DNA of 64,000 nt from Triops longicaudatus (taxonomy: Eukaryota > Arthropoda > Branchiopoda > Notostraca > Triopsidae), in contig JAGQDJ010000271.1 in NCBI GenBank assembly GCA_022885665.1, forward strand, positions 50,058-114,057, in the 5' to 3' direction. The notes beneath the pieces were generated by a model, which did no database searches, was not told the DNA's origin, and worked only from the letters and a program-made list of their open reading frames with translations. The position numbers were made by a program, and so were the translations under genes. Shown here in pieces: positions 19,936-32,767 of the stretch. The first letter of the stretch is position 1. Every line of letters begins with the position of its first letter.

Positions 19936-21412
19936 ATGGAATTAAGCATTGGCGCTTTACAGGAGCCGCGAGGATTTATCCGTCTGTTGGAATTTGTAAG
20001 TATTCAACAGTTAAATTAGAAATAACGCCCATTCCAAACCACTCCTCTTTAGAGGATTAAAGTTCGCAGTATTACAGCATTTTCGAAATAGTTGAACATT
20101 TTTTCGTAGGTATTTTCAATATGCGCCTTTGCCACTACAACGAATTTCTCGACGTATTTTCAGTTTCATATCTCAGAGAATGGAACTAAAACAACAACCG
20201 TCAGTCATCCTGTGTCTTATCCTTTCAGGTGAGCTACTTCGAAAATACGAAACTTCTAGAAAGCATCAATTTTTCATTTTTCACCATTAAAAATTTTATA
20301 GACTTGATCATGAAACCCAAAGCGTTGAAGTCTGTGACGGTAAAAAGGAATTGCAATTCTTCGGGGATTATTCTTCTGACGCGCAGTTTTTCGTGGCAGT
20401 AGGCGTGTTGGCGTTTTTGTACTCCCTAGCCTCTTTAGTGATCTTCCTTCTGTACGATAGTCTGTACAAAACTAACACCATGCTTCCTATAATCGTAAGT
20501 GAGAACCTCTTAAAAAAAAAAAAAAAAAAAAAAAAAACTTCGAAGGAAAAACTGCGATTGTAACCGTGTACCTTTTTAAAGGATTTTCTAACGACGACAG
20601 TTCTAGCTATGCTTTGGCTTTCCGGCGGTGCAGCCTGGGCTTCAGGCTTGAATGCCCTTAAAATTGTCTGTGATCCTGACAACTGGCTTGGAAGTTTTAA
20701 CATCTGCAAACTTTCGGGACATTGTATAACGAAGTGCGCTACCACCTATGCTGGTTCTTTTGCAGGTCTCAATGTTTCAGTCGTAAGTAAACCCCGTTTG
20801 ACTCGTTTATTTAGTGGTTTGAAGAGAGCAACGCAAGACTAACTTTTAAAAAATCAGGAGTATCGGACACGGTAGTCCGTTTTTTTTCAACCTTTGTTAT
20901 TTCAACTGTAGGACCACTTTTTTTTTGCGAACTGCAGGTTTTTACGTTAATTTCGTTAAGTCTCTAATTGCTTATCACGAGAGCGTTTTTATAATGGTCA
21001 CTTAAAATGATAAACAAAATGCAAAAGTACAAGACGGTCTCTGCTGCTATTCTGTATTTGAATTTTCTAGCATGCTGCTAATGAGCAAAACATGTGCAAC
21101 CGATTTGGCCAACTATTCGATGTGCTTACCACAACTGCTATCCAATCGTTCGACAAATCGAAGCTTAATCGTATTCAAAACTAAACGTAGCTAAATATGA
21201 CAGTGACGCTATTCCATATGTGCTTAATTTTTTTGGTTCCAGAAGCAAAAGAGAGGGTTGCAATCTGAGTATTCATTCATATTGTAAAACTTTAGATCTT
21301 TGGATTCCTCAATTTCTTCCTTTGGGCTTCCAACTTGTGGTTCACTTATAAAGACACACCTTGGTTCCAACAACCAGCGACTGCTGCGACCACCACGCAC
21401 ACTTTGCCCTGA
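19936..21412 (+). CDS. Synaptophysin-family four-helix membrane protein
   Basis: MARVEL-domain protein of small secretory or synaptic-like vesicles. Five exons (19936-19995, 20110-20228, 20302-20494, 20582-20782, 21296-21412) give 229 aa. Four hydrophobic segments are visible: GFIRLLEFVFSICAFATT, FFVAVGVLAFLYSLASLVIF, FLTTTVLAMLWLSGGAAWASG and IFGFLNFFLWASNLWFTYKD. The last matches the synaptophysin signature GFLNxxLWxxNxWF. Cysteines in both lumenal loops and an N-glycosylation sequon (NGT) in the first loop fit the family. The cytoplasmic tail is short and Thr/Pro-rich. It lacks the Tyr-Gly-Pro repeats of vertebrate synaptophysin, so the protein is closer to the synaptoporin/synaptophysin-like (SYPL) length class. 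A polyadenylation signal AATAAA lies at 21589-21594. Confidence 0.88.
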
Positions 21413-21588
21413 AGTCCCATGTAACCCTAACCCAAGTTATAAGTTAGTGAAGAAAGATAAACCAGACCCCTCACACATGTATTTTTCGTGTTGAACAAGA
21501 AAGAAGACCTTCGTAAGTGATTTTTTAATTATTTTCTCAGAAAGGAATGTAAGATGGCAAAACGGAATTCAAGGCGTTGTGCCAATAT

Positions 21589-21594
21589 AATAAA
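21589..21594 (+). promoter_or_regulatory. Polyadenylation signal AATAAA
   Basis: AATAAA 177 bp after the stop codon of the synaptophysin-family gene, a suitable distance for its 3' end. It lies before the convergent CCDC77 stop. Confidence 0.5.
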
Positions 21595-21760
21595 GAAAGC
21601 TCATGAAACCAGATTGGTACGGTTTAGCCACGTTCAGTGTAATTTAACCTCGAAATTGATGATGTCCAAGCTGATATAATGAGATGCACACATGCATATA
21701 CAAATTTCGTTTCCTCGTGTTCAATAAATCGAATGTAATTCATCGTTATGAAAAGAAGAC

Positions 21761-23182
21761 TTAAGCTTTGGTCTCTTTTAAACTTAGGTAATACAATCCG
21801 CGTTGCGCCCGCGATAATTCCTCTTTCAGTAAACGGATCTCGTTACGGAAACCTTTCGCTTCGGTGAGTCGGCGCTGTTCTAGTTTTTCAAGTTGGCTCG
21901 TTAAGTGTGTTAACTTTTGTTGGAAACCTTCGTCTCGCTCCTGAAATCGGAACCAACATTCCACATTGATTTCTTTCAGTTCAAAATTCGTCTATATTTA
22001 TTATTTTTGTTTTCTTTCTTTTTATTATTTTAATGTTTATCTTTTACCTTTTGTTTGCCCGCGATATTACTAAAGGCTGTACGCAATCGAATAATTTCTG
22101 CTTCTCGCTCTTCGTTGGTTCGTTTCCATCTGTCATTTTCTTTCTTGGCTTCGTGCAAAGAGTCCTGAATGTAACAAAAAGATGTAAATGAAAACTTTTA
22201 AAAGACATAGGCGACTTACTTGAAGTTTCTTCAGCCGTTCGCTTAGTTCGTGGACTTTAACGGCCGTTTCATTACTGTTCAGAAGCCACGCAGGTAAGGA
22301 AGCAGGTTCGCTTACGGAAGTAGCTGATTCGGGCCCAGTAAGCGCATGGAGTTGGCGCTGTAGTTCCCACTGCGAGCTCATTTGTGTTTGCTCTTGAACA
22401 AGGCTAGCAATTTTCTTTTGAGCATCAATCTCTTGCTTTTCAAGCACCCGTACCCTTCGCAAGCAACGTGTGCAAATTAATAACAACACAGTGTTGATAT
22501 TAACTCGATTGATGTTTACCGTTCTGTTAGGCGCCTAACTTGCGTTTCCAAATTGTTACGTTCGATTTCACATTGGTATCTCAGCGTTTGATGATCCTGG
22601 AGGAAGGATAGAGCTTGTTCTTCGAGCAACTTTTCTAAACGTTGCAGACTGACTTCAAGCTGCTTTTCTTGACTGTTTTCTAATGGGCTTAAGTGATCGT
22701 TTAATTTTCCTTCACCTGACAACTTCTTCAGGAGAGATATTATCTCTTTGTCCCTTTGGTGTCGCATCTGCATACAGCGGAAAACTTATTTCTTTACTGC
22801 ATATTTCAGAGCAGTGTTTTGTACTTGAAGTTTGTCTATCGTGGCAGCTAACAGCAAGGAGCGACTGCGCTCGGAATCAAACAGTACTTGAATATCATTC
22901 GCTTTTCGCCTGGCATCTTCGGCTTCTTTCAAAGCTTGCCCATGTAGGTCCTCAAATGTATATTTAGATGTTAAACTTTCTTCTAATCTATGACAGGAGT
23001 TTTATAGGAGTTCATAAACTAAAGAATTAATTAACGTAATATAACTACTTGTCCAAGGTTTTTAGGAGAGCGTCATATTGCTGTTTTTGGTGTTTGAGTT
23101 TCTTTTGGTAAAACTCGACCAAATCTTGAGAAGGAGGCAACATGGCTAACAATGTATCCGCATCTAAGTCTGAGCTGTCCAT
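21761..23182 (-). CDS. CCDC77: Coiled-coil protein CCDC77
   Basis: Centrosome-associated coiled-coil protein in vertebrates; molecular role poorly known. Six exons: 23049-23182, 22798-22975, 22520-22767, 22220-22454, 22048-22164, 21761-21940, giving 363 aa against 488 in human. The N-terminus (LPPSQDLVEFYQKKLKHQKQ) corresponds to the human PSKELLEYYQKK segment. The C-terminal block (SQLEKLEQRRLTEAKGFRNE followed by IRLLKEELSRAQRGLY) corresponds to human [22 protein letters not shown]. Most of the protein between them is predicted coiled coil, rich in Glu, Leu, Lys and Gln. The ATG at 23180-23182 is the first in frame after an upstream AG acceptor, so a 5' UTR intron is likely. The gene is head-to-head with KDM5. 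Confidence 0.8.
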
Positions 23183-24441
23183 GGCTCTGGTTCCTACAAT
23201 AATAATAGGTTGCCATCTGTTTAACATACGCTTTATTTAATCATACATTAGATTGGACACAGCCTTGGGTTTAACGCAAGATTTAAGTTGCTGGATAAAT
23301 GTGGGTTACAGCTAACTGGTTGAGTCTAACGTTGCGTTTAAGCTAATCGTAAGATAATATGGTGCTAGACAAGAAAAAATAATTAAGAATAATTTTAGTT
23401 AAGTTAACCATACGACATTCTTTTAGCTTCCGTTGAAGCTACGATACGTTCAACTAATCTCGGGTTAAGTATTCGCATATGTACGTAACCAATAAGAAAA
23501 GGCCATAATTCTGTCAGCGAGCATTGTCTAATTCACGTTACCTGTTTTTTCCATTGGGTGCTGTGTTGTTTTCTTTTCGAAGCAGGATTTTTTTTAATAC
23601 ACCGCTGTGTTTAGTTTTCAGGCCTAAGCATTGCCAGTATTATTTAGTCATCAAGTAGACAAATTATTTAAAAAAGTGACGTATGTATTACTAATTATAC
23701 GTAAGTCAAGCCTTCAATAGGCAAGGATTACGAGATTATTACCTAAAGTAATTTAGATTACGGAAGAAATTATGAATTCTTCATTGAATTTCAGTTATTC
23801 AGTGAAGCAACGCTGGAAACATGTGTTGGCCATTTTCATTGGTTATATGGGGTTTTAGGGACGGCCATACGTCCTTCGTTATAACCTTGTTGATTGGACC
23901 CCTCCTTTCCTTATTTATTCTCTTTACTCCTCCCCTCCTAACTCTCCCCATGGCCCTCGCCTTTGGTTCGTTCGCTTGACTTTTGTGTGTTGTACGTGCG
24001 GAAGTTGTGTATCAATGGCGTGCGTGGGTCATTGTTTTTACCTGGATTTCGCCTCCACTTGCGATTAAATTTTACAGGTAATTCCTCGTAATGTAATACA
24101 CCTTTCCTGATCAATCTGCCACTCCGTGATTTTTCTGTTTATTCATTTTAAGCTCTTTACGTAATCAACGTCGAAAAACGAACACAGTTTCTCTTCGATT
24201 AAAGGGCCTAGCCCCAGGCTTCAGTTTTTCTCGGGAATGTTTTACACTTCCCTGATACAAACCCAACGGTCATCTTTTTGCTCTTTCTGTGACACTGACA
24301 AAATTTCCTTGCCATTTTTTGGGGTAAATTACAGGGGACGAGATTTACAACTTTCGAGTCATTGATTGTTGGCAAAGGAGCGACAAAACGCTTTTTGGAT
24401 ACTGAAATACCCCTGTTTCTTTGGTTGGACCCAACACTGAG
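23183..24441. other. Divergent promoter region CCDC77 / KDM5
   Basis: 1.26 kb between the start codons of two divergently transcribed genes. The left half is AT-rich. The part from about 23870 to 24080 is richer in pyrimidines and C (for example CCCCTCCTTTCC and CTCCTCCCCTCC), compatible with a TATA-less promoter. No coding exon or repeat pair was found. Confidence 0.4.
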
Positions 24442-27400
24442 ATGATGGCCGCGTCCGAAGCGGTGTTCCGGCCGCCACCGGAGGCTCCAGTTTTCTGCCC
24501 CACGTTGGAAGAATTCGAGCATCCTTTGGAATATATTAGCAAAATCCGAGCAGTGGCCGAGAAAACTGGAATTTGCAAGATCAAACCTCCACCGGTAAAC
24601 CCCCCTTACCACCTAACCTATTCTTGACTCCGGAAGAAATATTCAATGTTTTCTTTGACAGGATTGGCAGCCGCCTTTTGCCGTTGACGTTGACAATTTG
24701 AAGTTCACACCACGCATTCAGCGACTTAACGAACTTGAAGCTCATACTCGCATTAAACTCAACTTTCTGGATCAAATTGCGCGATTTTGGGAGCTTCAAG
24801 GATCTTCTCTCAAGATTCCTGTGGTGGAAAAGAAAGCTTTGGATCTTTACACACTTTATGAAGTCGTCAAAAATGAAGGTTTGAAAGCAAAGTGTGATGC
24901 GAGAAAGATTTTGAAACTGTTTCTGTTCAGGGGGGATGGAATATATCACCCGGGAGAAGAAGTGGACGCAAGTGGGTGTACGTTTAGGGTTTCCTAACGC
25001 GATCAAAGGCTTGGGAACAATGTTGAAGAATCTTTATGAGCGCATTTTGTACCCGTATGATATTTTCCAGCAAGGGAAGCACATGCCCAGTGTGGTAAGC
25101 TAAAAAATAAGAGTAGTCGTGAAGGAGTTGGCTGAAATTGTCTCATTGCCATGGGTGCAAACAGAAACTGGAAGATGACGACAAAGTACGGGATAAAGAT
25201 TATACCCCTCATCGCATTCCCTCACGAATGGCCATCAAACCGCCTCCTAAACGCAGCCGCCGCACACGTCATTTCCCAGCTGAGATACCTGATGACGTAA
25301 GAGGATAATCATTCGAAAATGTGGATGTTGAATGAGTTTTTCTGTGTCTGTTACAGTTGGCAAAGTACATATGTCAAAACTGCGGACGAGGAGACGCGGA
25401 AGAATCAATGCTTCTTTGCGATGGTTGCGATGATAGCTATCACACGTTTTGCTTGATGCCACCTTTAGCAGAAATCCCTGCAGGTAGAGTCAGCACCTCT
25501 TTCGCAGTTCGACAGTCTGATGTTGGAATGGTTTCTTTTGTTTGTATGCACTAGGTGATTGGCGGTGCCCTTGCTGCGTAGCGGAAGAAGTTAGCAAACC
25601 CACCGAAGCCTTTGGGTTTGAGCAAGCAACCAAAGAATACACGTTGCAGTCTTTTGGCGAAATGGCTGATCAGTTCAAATCAGACTACTTCAATATGCCA
25701 GTTCACGTAAATTTGTACACTTTCGCGTTTTCTTCATAATTTCGCGTTTACCTTTATCGAAAATTTTTTTTAATATTTTTGTTAATCCTTCTTTCTCGTA
25801 TACTGTCATTATACTTTGCTATTAAATTCACAATTTTCGTTGTATATAGGTAAGACGAGAAGAAAATATTATAATGTAATTTATCCTTTAAAACTCACTG
25901 TTGCAGTTAGTTCCGACGTCTTTGGTAGAAAAAGAGTTTTGGCGCATCGTTTCCTCCATTGATGAAGACGTTGTTGTGGAATATGGAGCTGATTTGCACA
26001 CTATGGACCATGGCTCGGGCTTTCCTACCCTCAATTCGAGAAATCTTTTACCTGGAGACGAAGTAAGATTTGCTGACATCTTCCTTATGTTATCTATGCG
26101 ATTTCTGCTGTGTAACCTTAGTATTGGATAAAATTGGTGCTGAAAGCATCTTGTTCTTAACAGGAATATGCAAAATCTGGGTGGAATTTGAACAACTTGC
26201 CCGTTTTAGAAGGTTCAGTGCTGAATCACATTCAAGCTGACATTTCTGGAATGAAAGTACCGTGGATGTACGTCGGTATGTGTTTTTCGGCCTTCTGTTG
26301 GCACAACGAAGACCATTGGAGCTATTCCATCAATTATTTGCATTGGTAAGCATTTGTTACATTTCACTGTGGTCTCCGTGAAATGTTTGTATTTATATTT
26401 ACGAATTCCTCGCTTGACAAACGAAACTCGTTATGCAGTTTAATTTTAATAAAAATTCTTGTTAATTAAACTTAATTCCGATAGTGAACTAAAAAAACAA
26501 ACAAATAAAGAAATTAAACAAACTGAAGGCAGGAATAATTTAGTTGAAATCCGTAAAAAAATGTGTTCCAAAATGGCTATCCCACGTAAACATAATTCAC
26601 CTTGTTCTTTTCCGTTCCGTTAATTTATTTACATGACTTTGTACTATATTTTCTTGTTGTTTTTCTTCGTTTTTAATGGAAAAAAGCCGTTTGCGGAATG
26701 CTTCATTACAGTGTGCGTGAAAAGTGTGTAACTGTTCTAATTTAATAATTATGAAATAATTTGCATAGGGGTGAGCCAAAAACGTGGTATGGAGTTCCGG
26801 GCGATGGTGCAGAAGCTTTCGAAACAGCTATGAAATCCGCAGCGCCAGAACTGTTCCGGGCCCAACCCGATTTGCTACACCAATTGGTGACCATTATGAA
26901 CCCAAACATCCTCATGGACTCGGACGTGCCTATTTATCGAACAGATCAACACGCCGGGGAATTTGTCATCACTTTCCCACGTTCCTATCACGCGGGCTTC
27001 AACCAGGGCTACAACTTCGCCGAAGCGGTCAATTTCGCTCCTGCAGATTGGGTAATTTTACTTACACTGAAAAAAAAGGCAAACAACGTGGTGTGCTTTT
27101 ACCTCCTAACGTTGTTTTTCTTATCAACGTTTATGTAGATACCACTAGGAAGGGAATGTGTCAGCCATTATTCTAACTTGCATCGGTTTTGCGTCTTCTC
27201 CCATGATGAATTGATTTGCAAGATGGCGTGCAATGCAGAAAGCTTAAACAAAGATATCGCAAGTGCTTGTGTGGAGGATATGGAAATAATGCTGGCCGAA
27301 GAAACTGCCTTCAGAAAGGAAGTTCTGGATTGGGTAAGAAAAAAAAGATAAAATGAAAAAGTGAACAGAAAAGAAAAGCAAATTAGAAAAACGCTAGTCG

Positions 27401-29704
27401 TGTTGCAAATCTCAGAAGAGAATACTTTCGTACATAGGGAGTAGTCGATTCAGAGCGGGAGGCGTTTGAGTTATTGCCTGATGATGAACGGCAATGTGAT
27501 TACTGCAAAACTACCTGTTTTCTTTCCGCCGTCACCTGCAGCTGTAGTCAAGAGAGAGTTGTATGTTTGAGACACTATAAATTGCTCTGTTCGTGTGCTC
27601 CTAAACGACATACATTAAGGTACGCTTGATGGACGAATCAGTGATTTACCACCCGAGTGAAAAAAAAAAAACACTAATGGAGGCCAAATTTTAGATACCG
27701 ATACACTTTAGACGAACTCCCAGGAATGTTAAACCGCGTAAGAGCGCGCAGAGACCACTTTGAAAGTTGGTCGAGCAAATTGCAGAGAGCTTTGAAGCTT
27801 GAAGGTGACGATCGGCTAGGTAGGACATCGTAATTCATTACAATGTGGACAGAAGTGGAATTGGAGGCTAACGCCTGTTATTGTAACCACGTAGAACTGG
27901 ACGAATTGAAAGAATTATTGGAGGAAGCCCAGAGTAACCGTATTCCTGAAGCTGAGGTGGTAGTTGCCGTTAAGAAAGCGGTAGCCGAAGCTGAAAAGTG
28001 TTCTTCCATTTGTCAGCAATTGGTCTCGACCAAGATTCGAACTCGGTAAATACCACTGAACTTTTTTTAATTGTTGCAAGGTGTTATATATATCTTTTTT
28101 GTTGTTTTTTCTATACTGGTAACCATATTTCTTCTTTTTCGGCATTTATCGTAGTACGAGGCTGTCTGGAGAGGCTAAATGCAGGCTTACTTTTGAAGAA
28201 CTGTGCCAGTTTACAGGAAAGGCGCAGAAGTTGCGGTGCCGTTTACCGGAAGGGCCAGCGTTGATGAAGCTATTTCAAGGCGTTCAGGAATTTCAGGCCG
28301 AAGCTAAGTTATTACTCGAACCCGAAGACGGACCTTTTGCGTTACCCGAGTTGGGCAAATTAGAGGCATGCTTAGAAAGAGGGACATCATTCGATATTGA
28401 ACTTCCGATCATTCAGCAGTTAAAACAGGTACAATGTCTTCCTCAGTTTTCCAATACACTTTGACCCGAGAGTGCATCTGTTGAATGGGGTTAATGGCCG
28501 TTTTGTAGCGAATGCAACACGTGGAATGGTTAACGGAATTCCGGGAGGTCGTGGGCGACCCGAAAGATCCCGAGCACCAACCAGAGCCAGGTGTCGTTTC
28601 CTTGGAAACGGTGAAGAACTTGCTCGAGTCGGGCGTCCAACTTCCACCACATCCGGCGCTGGAAAAGGCTTTGGCAGAATTACAAGGCCTCCTGCACCAG
28701 TCGGAAGAATTGGAGACAAAAGCAGCCAACTTCCTCCAAGCCAAGTCAGACTAAGAAATTATTAATTAATCTTCTCTGAAAAGCTGTTAATGAGTTCAAA
28801 TGCTATAAACTTAGGCCTCGACACAGCTTGCACACCCTTGAGGAAATCGCGCGAGAAGCTGACGCGCTTCCCACGTTTGTGGCCTCTGCTGCGGCAGTGA
28901 AAGATGCCGTCAAGAAAGGCAAAGAGTGGCTGAACAAATTGCAGGCTATTCAAGTAAGAATGCGTTAATTTTTCTTCAAAGATTCATGTTTACTTTTTAC
29001 GGTAGCAAGGGGAGCATTACCCTTACGTTGATGTATTGGAAGGAATACTAAGCAGAGCAAAGAGTTTGCCTGTACGACTGGATCCCTTACCGGCTGTTGA
29101 AGAGCAAGTCGCTGCAGCGAGGAATTGGAAGGAGAAGATTGCAAAGTTATTTTTGCGCAAGAATTCAGCCTATTCTCTCCTTGAGGTGAGAAAATGGATT
29201 GTTATGAATCAGAAAAAGAATTATCCTAAACCTGAATATTCATGAAATCTGCTATAGGTTTTGACTCCTCGGGCCGATATTGGTCAGGGGCCGCCACGGT
29301 TTCGACGCCGCAAAAATCGGGAAGACGTCTCCACGCATTTAAGTCACATTGTTGATTTAGCGAGAGGCGAAACTATCGATGGACGCGCGGTTATCAAGGC
29401 GATCAAGGTAAAAAGAAAAAAAAATGAAGTTTCTGTGGCTAGAGAACAGATTTTTAGAAGAAGGATGGTTAGAGAGCACATTTTCGTAAGGAAATAAGTT
29501 TTTTTTTCGGTTTAGGCTGCCCAGAAGCAAGAAATGGAAGCAATTCAACGCTTACGTCATACAAACACGTCCAAATTAACGGATGAAACTGCAGAGTTTT
29601 GTGTTTGCCGAAGGACGTATCAGCGGTCGATGCTTCAGTGTGATCTCTGTCAGGAGTGCTACCATGGTAACAATAACAATTGTCGAAATAGTGAATTCGC
29701 GAAG

Positions 29705-29753
<49 letters not shown>

Positions 29754-29754
29754 N

Positions 29755-29786
<32 letters not shown>

Positions 29787-30032
29787 AGAGGCTTGTATTC
29801 CCGGTTTTACGAAAGGGAAAGAGAGTGGGACAAGTTCTCCGACACCAAGTTCCAGTTTTAACCCCGAAGAACGGTTTTTATGTCCGTTGTGCTGCCGTTC
29901 CTCGCGACCTAAGCTGGAAACAGCCCTGTCGCTCGTTTTCGCCCTCCAGTCGATCACAGTTCGTATGCCTGAAGGAGAAGCTCTTCAGTGTCTAACAGAA
30001 AGAGCCATGAGTTGGCAAGTGAGTTTTTTATA

Positions 30033-30107
<75 letters not shown>

Positions 30108-31855
30108 TTATTATTATTATTATTTTCTTTGTGTGTTGTGATTATATTTTCGGATTTTTATTTTGGGAGTTTCTGCTAGCTTGTATAATGTAATAAAATA
30201 GGTGTCTTCTATTCTATAGACTTTCGGCCTAAGTGATCAATTTTGTTTTATTTTTTTAGGACCGCGCGAAAAAGTTGTTAGCGCATCCCGAAGTGGAGAA
30301 AGTGAAAGTACAGTTGCCGTACGTGCAACAAAAGCAGATAGATGCCGTGCAGAAGTTCCGGGCCGAGCATTTGACGAAAGTGAAACCGGAAGTGGATGGG
30401 ACGACATCCAAAGTCAAACCCAAGGAAGAAGCTACTGTACCCAAAGATGACAGCTTAGGGAGTACCGAACATGCCTATGCAGCGGGTAATGCGCTTTTTA
30501 AAGGAGATGGAATGATGCAAGTTAACTGCAATGTTTTCATAATTGCTTAGCGTCTGCGTCGGTTGACGGGATAGCTACGAAAGAGCTGATGGACAGCCAA
30601 AGCTTAGGCGCGAAGTACAATGTGCCCGTTTTGGAAGTGCCAGCCACTTTACAAAAGCCTTTAAAAGATTTGTTAGTTGAAGGCTACTTACTGGAACTAC
30701 AAACTGAAGAAATCATCCAACTCGGAGGTATCATCGCTGCAACGCAGATGCCGAATTTTTATGCCGGCGAGGAGGTAAATAGTCATGTTTTGATTATATT
30801 TCTGATGGGTGAATTTGAAAACATGTCGAAATGTAATTTATATAGAGATAAGAGAAAGAAATATAGCAAAAAATAAAAAAGACTGATTGTGAAATATGAA
30901 CCTTGTCATACTGACATGCAACTGGTAGCCGATTGTACTTGTATCTGCTTCTTGTTGCTAATAATTTGACTTTAGAACGTGTTATTGATTAACTGATCAT
31001 TTGTTTGATTTAATTTGATTGGCTGCGAGAAATATCATCGGTATTTTCTTTTTGTTATAGGAAGAAGAACAAGGGGAAGAACGTAAAATGAAAAAACGTG
31101 GACCTGCCTTTAGAGAAGGCAGACGCACGCAGAAACAGATCAAATTGGACAAGGCAGAAAATTCACCTAGCAAAAAGCCTCGAGTAATTTTCTTTCCCTT
31201 CTTGGATTTTGAAAATTGTTAACAATTTTGTGTGGCGTAACATAAACTTTTCTTCTTAGAAGGCGCGGCAGCAAAATACGAAGAAATGGGAAGCAGATAG
31301 TGATTCGTCAGACGACGCTGAAGAAGTTTGCTCGGCATCCAAGTGTCTGAAACCAACAGGTAAATAAAATAATAATTCGGGGAAGTTTATCGAGACAAAT
31401 AGCCTAATACGTGTGGTTATGTTTTTGGTCCAGGACGAGAAGTTAACTGGGTACAGTGCGATGGGTGCGAAAGTTGGTTCCATTTGAGTTGTGTAGGCCT
31501 GCGCAAGCAAGATGTTTCGGATGACAAAGAGTACTTATGCAGGAAATGCAAAGACCAGCCCGGCTTTCAAGCGAAAGTGAGTTGTAAGACTAGTAATGTA
31601 GCTCCCTCAAACGCTCCTTTTCTATTTGCGGGTGTATATTTTTGTGTTTATTTCTGTATTTCATTCGCTTATTTTATATTTTTAACGTATAATTGAAGTA
31701 AATAGATTCCAAAAACGATAGTGGTGATAATCTTTAGTGTAGTGGGCATATAATGAAGTTTTCTGTTTTCATAGGGAAGTACAGAAGGTACGGCAAACGA
31801 TGAGGGCACAGAACCTGACGCGACAACGGGCGATTCCATGGATGAAGACACTTAA
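24442..31855 (+). CDS. KDM5: Histone H3K4 demethylase KDM5 (JARID1)
   Basis: Fe(II)/2-oxoglutarate oxygenase that removes methyl groups from H3K4me3/me2 in the nucleus. 26 exons give about 1505 aa, with the full KDM5 architecture: JmjN (about 14-55), ARID (about 82-170), PHD1 (227-272, CQNCGRGDAEESMLLCDGC), JmjC (about 340-522), C5HC2 zinc finger (607-645), PLU-1 region, PHD2 (about 1109-1165) and PHD3 (about 1420-1470). The metal ligands are present: His414 and Glu416 (CWHNEDHWSYSINYLHW) and His502 (FPRSYHAGFNQGYNFAE). Exon 2 ends at 24878 with a 52-bp intron, which keeps the ARID intact. Exon boundaries run 24442-24594, 24662-24878, 24931-25094, 25165-25296, 25357-25483, 25555-25706 and on to 31775-31855. 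Introns carry a long T-run with one N and an ATT repeat. It is a single KDM5 of the PHD3-containing (KDM5A/B-like) type. Confidence 0.95.
29709..29784. repeat. Poly-T tract with one undetermined base
   Basis: An almost uninterrupted T-run in the KDM5 intron between the two halves of PHD2 (intron 29667-29788). Position 29754 is N. The run is probably a sequencing or assembly estimate, so its length is unreliable. Confidence 0.9.
30036..30124. repeat. ATT trinucleotide microsatellite
   Basis: About 30 units of ATT with two TTTTT interruptions, in a KDM5 intron (30019-30259), just after a splice donor. It is expected to be length-polymorphic. Confidence 0.9.
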
Positions 31856-32767
31856 AATCTTTTTATATCGCACATATAAGAGTTTTTAAACAACTGTCGT
31901 TTACTTTGTTTTTCGTTCATTTGATTGAGTTTAATTGTTGTCTGGGATCACATAATTGACTCGGATTCATTTTGAGACGCAAAATTGAGCAAGTCAGTAA
32001 TCAAGACCTTTCTTTTCGTCGTTCCATTTTCTCTGAAAAACGTCCCTAAACCAGAAACTTTTGCATAGCCTCTGTTGACATTGTGCGAACGTAGCCCCCG
32101 AGACTGAGGGACTTTTTTGTTTTCAATATTTTACGATGTGTCGTTTGGTGACTTTAATATGATTCTCATTACTTGGCAAATTTTCATCAAAGCGTTTAAA
32201 CGGAAAATAATCCTTCACTGTGAAAGTCATACAGTATCTTTTGCAATTAAAAATATGCGTATATATTTTCATTAATAAATGTTTCCCTTTGTAGACCAAA
32301 TTAAACATTCCCATTTAGAGTATACATGATGTTTTCACCGCCGGTAATATAAAGAGCTCAGTTATGCCCGCTACACGTCTTGATGGACCCTAGCCCTACC
32401 CAGCGCTCTAGTAAGTTGCCTAGCAACCTTTCTTAACAACGCATCACGGATTTTTTTTTTTTAAAAACGTCAGTATTAACGTAATAAGGGATCAAAGAAG
32501 CAAAATTAGAGTTGGTTCTACCAGGATTAACTGCGTTGAGCGTAATTAAATTCGTAATCTTCATGTAGCGGATGAGTTCAAGGCGTGGTTTTGAGCCCAC
32601 TTGCTAATTAAAGTGCTCCTGAGAGCTGGGTCGGGTTAGGACAACGAGCGTTAGAATCAGTTCGAGTAAGACAAAACATCCGTCTTAATCTTGAAGATTT
32701 CATCATGATTTGTGGGATTACATCTACTCTAAAATTCGAACTCTAGCTTCGCGAAGCATTTTCGTCT
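31856..32767. other. Convergent 3' region KDM5 / PHYH
   Basis: 912 bp between two converging stop codons. It should hold both 3' UTRs. I see AT-rich sequence, a T-run at about 32451 and no coding exon or repeat pair. Confidence 0.45.

Noticed and set aside
24879..24997. Read-through of the second KDM5 exon to a stop at 24995
   Set aside because: A 52-bp intron (24879-24930) restores the ARID sequence NEGGMEYITREKKW. The read-through sequence is unlike ARID.
29534..29995. Open frame with a long Phe run, and its Lys-run complement
   Set aside because: It is produced by translating the intronic poly-T tract; real exons lie on both sides.
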